Source: Pseudomonadota bacterium
GTDB lineage: Bacteria; Pseudomonadota; Alphaproteobacteria; Rhizobiales; Rhizobiaceae
DNA length: 7,679 nucleotides
Assembly: GCA_023387715.1 (NCBI GenBank)
Contig: JAEWHQ010000317.1
Location: 1 to 7,679, forward strand
Direction of reading: 5' to 3'
The notes beneath the pieces were generated by a model. That model was not told the DNA's origin, made no database searches, and worked only from the letters and a program-made list of their open reading frames with translations. This document shows positions 6,595 to 7,679 of the stretch, in pieces (position 1 is the stretch's first letter; every line of letters begins with the position of its first letter). The position numbers and the translations under genes are program-made.

Positions 6595-6619
6595 AATGCA
6601 TTAATAACTTTATCGTTCC
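6595..6619 (-). promoter_or_regulatory. Putative EcfG-dependent (autoregulatory) promoter of nepR-ecfG
   Basis: On the minus strand GGAAC (6619-6615) is followed by 16 nt and CATT (6598-6595), which matches the EcfG consensus except for A in place of G in the -10. It is 67 bp before the nepR ATG. An EcfG-controlled promoter at this position is known in other alphaproteobacteria, so autoregulation is a reasonable inference. Confidence 0.7.
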
Positions 6620-6686
6620 CTTCGAAACATATTTTTAATGCAGACCGGACGCAATGATGCCAATAATACAAACGTAAATGGCTTTT

Positions 6687-6692
6687 GAGGAG
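6687..6692 (+). promoter_or_regulatory. phyR: Ribosome binding site deciding the phyR start
   Basis: GAGGAG lies 7 nt before ATG 6700. The upstream in-frame TTG at 6685 overlaps this site and can be discarded as a start. Confidence 0.85.
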
Positions 6693-6699
6693 TCTGATA

Positions 6700-7494
6700 A
6701 TGCCACTTTCTACACGAATAGCACCTCATCTTCCATATCTGCGTCGTTTTTCGCGCGCCCTCACCGGCTCGCAAACGGCAGGGGATGCTTATGTGGCTTC
6801 CGCTCTGGAAGTTCTCATTGCTGATGTTTCACTCTTTCCAGAGACATCGGCAGACCGCATTGGTCTTTACCGTTTATTCAGCCAGCTTTTTGAGCAGACC
6901 GATATTCAAATCAACGAACCATCATCCGATCAGCCCTGGGAAAAGCGCGCTGCTGCCAATCTGAAATCTGTTGCGCCGCGTCCGCGCATGGCTTTTTTGC
7001 TGGTAAGTGTTGAAGGCTTCAGCGAAAAAGAAGCTGCTGAAATCCTCAATATTGACGAGCCGGAACTGGGTAGTTTGCTGAAACAAGCGTCCGAAGAGAT
7101 TTCCCGCCAAGTGGCAACACGCCTGATGATTATTGAAGATGAACCTTTCATCGCCATGGATCTGGAACAACTCGTACAAAGCCTTGGCCATGAAGTGGTG
7201 GGCATTGCCAGAACACGCGCAGAAGCGGTTGATCTTTATGAGCGTGAAAAACCGGCTATGGTGCTTGCCGATATTCAATTGGCTGATGGCAGTTCAGGCA
7301 TTGATGCGGTTAATGATATTTTCAAAAACGATATCATTCCGGTGATCTTCATTACTGCTTTTCCAGAACGCCTTCTGACTGGCGACCGCCCTGAACCAAC
7401 TTTCCTTGTCAGCAAACCATTCAATCCTGATATGGTGCGCGCCCTTATTAGTCAGGCATTGTTCTTCAACGCACAAAATCTTGCCGACGCTTAA
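6700..7494 (+). CDS. phyR: PhyR anti-anti-sigma response regulator
   Basis: A 264-residue cytoplasmic regulator that, when phosphorylated, binds NepR and releases EcfG. An N-terminal sigma-like (EcfG-mimic) domain covers about 1-135, including 'WEKRAAANLKSV' and a region-4-like 'FSEKEAAEILNIDEPELGSL' (about 107-126). A C-terminal receiver domain follows (about 141-255) with acidic pair Glu146/Asp147, phosphoacceptor Asp191 ('VLADIQLADG'), Thr219 and Lys239 ('VSKPF'). The 'FITAFPERLLTG' segment is the PhyR version of the FATGUY receiver signature. Length is normal for the family. It is transcribed divergently from nepR-ecfG across 171 bp. I saw no GGAAC element facing phyR, so its own promoter may be housekeeping-type. 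Start fixed by GAGGAG at 7-nt spacing. Confidence 0.96.
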   Translation: MPLSTRIAPHLPYLRRFSRALTGSQTAGDAYVASALEVLIADVSLFPETSADRIGLYRLFSQLFEQTDIQINEPSSDQPWEKRAAANLKSVAPRPRMAFLLVSVEGFSEKEAAEILNIDEPELGSLLKQASEEISRQVATRLMIIEDEPFIAMDLEQLVQSLGHEVVGIARTRAEAVDLYEREKPAMVLADIQLADGSSGIDAVNDIFKNDIIPVIFITAFPERLLTGDRPEPTFLVSKPFNPDMVRALISQALFFNAQNLADA

Positions 7495-7500
7495 AATCTC

Positions 7501-7534
7501 ACCATGTGCCGGCAAAAGCCGGCGCATGGTTTTT
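7501..7534 (+). terminator. Intrinsic terminator of phyR
   Basis: A 13-bp stem (7501-7513 accatgtgccggc, 7518-7530 gccggcgcatggt, one G-U wobble) with a 4-A loop is followed by TTTTT (7530-7534), starting 7 nt after the phyR stop. It separates phyR from the downstream stress promoter. Confidence 0.92.
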
Positions 7535-7572
7535 AGCTGCCCCTATAATCAGTGATTTTCTTTAACCATTAC

Positions 7573-7597
7573 GGAACCAATGTCTTATTTCTGCGTT
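7573..7597 (+). promoter_or_regulatory. EcfG-dependent promoter of the DUF1328-type gene
   Basis: GGAAC (7573-7577), 16 nt, then CGTT (7594-7597) is an exact match to the alphaproteobacterial EcfG consensus. It is 48 bp before the ATG at 7646 and lies directly after the phyR terminator, giving an independent stress-inducible unit. Confidence 0.8.
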
Positions 7598-7645
7598 TTA
7601 TACCCAGTCACATTAATGGGGAATAAGACAAGAAAGGACGTCACT

Positions 7646-7679
7646 ATGTTATACTACACGCTGATTTTTCTCGTGGTAG
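7646..7679 (+). CDS. DUF1328 (YtjA-like) small membrane protein, 5' end only
   Basis: Only the first 11 codons (MLYYTLIFLVV) and one extra base are in the window. They are preceded by AAGGA (7634-7638) with 7-nt spacing. The start matches the opening of DUF1328 small hydrophobic proteins (typically 50-60 residues with two membrane helices), which in alphaproteobacteria usually begin with an MLYY-type sequence. The perfect EcfG promoter upstream fits a stress-induced membrane protein. Identification rests on 11 residues and gene context, so the family call is moderate; that this is a real gene start is better supported. Confidence 0.6.
   Translation, partial: MLYYTLIFLVV

Noticed and set aside
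6685..6699. Upstream TTG start for phyR
   Set aside because: The TTG overlaps the GAGGAG ribosome site that serves ATG 6700 at ideal spacing.
6922..7278. Minus-strand ORFs opposite phyR
   Set aside because: They have no ribosome sites or recognisable domain, and lie wholly inside the conserved PhyR coding sequence.

Overview
The window looks like chromosomal DNA of an alphaproteobacterium of the order Hyphomicrobiales (Rhizobiales), most like the Brucella/Ochrobactrum/Pseudochrobactrum group. The evidence is a complete PhyR-NepR-EcfG general stress response (GSR) locus, EcfG-type promoters (GGAAC-N16/17-CGTT-like), a RirA-type iron operator, and an ExbB with a long Ala/Pro/Gln-rich periplasmic extension. 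Base composition is moderate for this group, and genus assignment is inference only. No tRNA, rRNA, insertion sequence, CRISPR array or phage module was seen.

Left part (1-3113). The 3' end of a MacB-type ABC exporter gene runs rightward and stops at an intrinsic terminator whose stem contains the stop codon. Converging on it is a tightly packed leftward operon exbB-exbD-tonB, with a 5-nt gap and then a 1-nt stop/start overlap. It encodes the proton-driven motor that energises TonB-dependent outer-membrane uptake. Upstream of exbB lies a TGA-N9-TCA palindrome over the -35 of a plausible promoter, which fits repression by the iron regulator RirA.

Middle (3114-4221). A divergent rightward pair encodes a DUF883 (ElaB/YqjD-like) membrane-anchored coiled-coil protein and a YqjE/Holin-X-like membrane protein, resembling the E. 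coli yqjD-yqjE pair. A GGAAC-N17-CATT element upstream suggests control by the GSR sigma factor.

Right part (4233-7494). This is the GSR core: a CHASE3/HisKA_2 membrane histidine kinase, the ECF sigma factor EcfG and its anti-sigma factor NepR, all leftward, with the response regulator PhyR divergent. The kinase is a candidate input to PhyR. In the established scheme, phosphorylated PhyR binds NepR through its sigma-like domain and frees EcfG. An EcfG-type promoter precedes nepR, implying autoregulation.

Right edge (7495-7679). After a strong phyR terminator there is a perfect GGAAC-N16-CGTT promoter and the first 11 codons of a DUF1328-type small membrane protein. Three transcription units here (nepR-ecfG, the YqjD/YqjE-like pair and the DUF1328 gene) therefore carry EcfG-type promoters, so the window appears to hold a GSR regulator together with nearby target genes. 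This is mostly a known system. The less documented aspects are the local clustering of targets, the iron operator on the neighbouring TonB operon, and unexplained inverted repeats in two of the regulatory regions.
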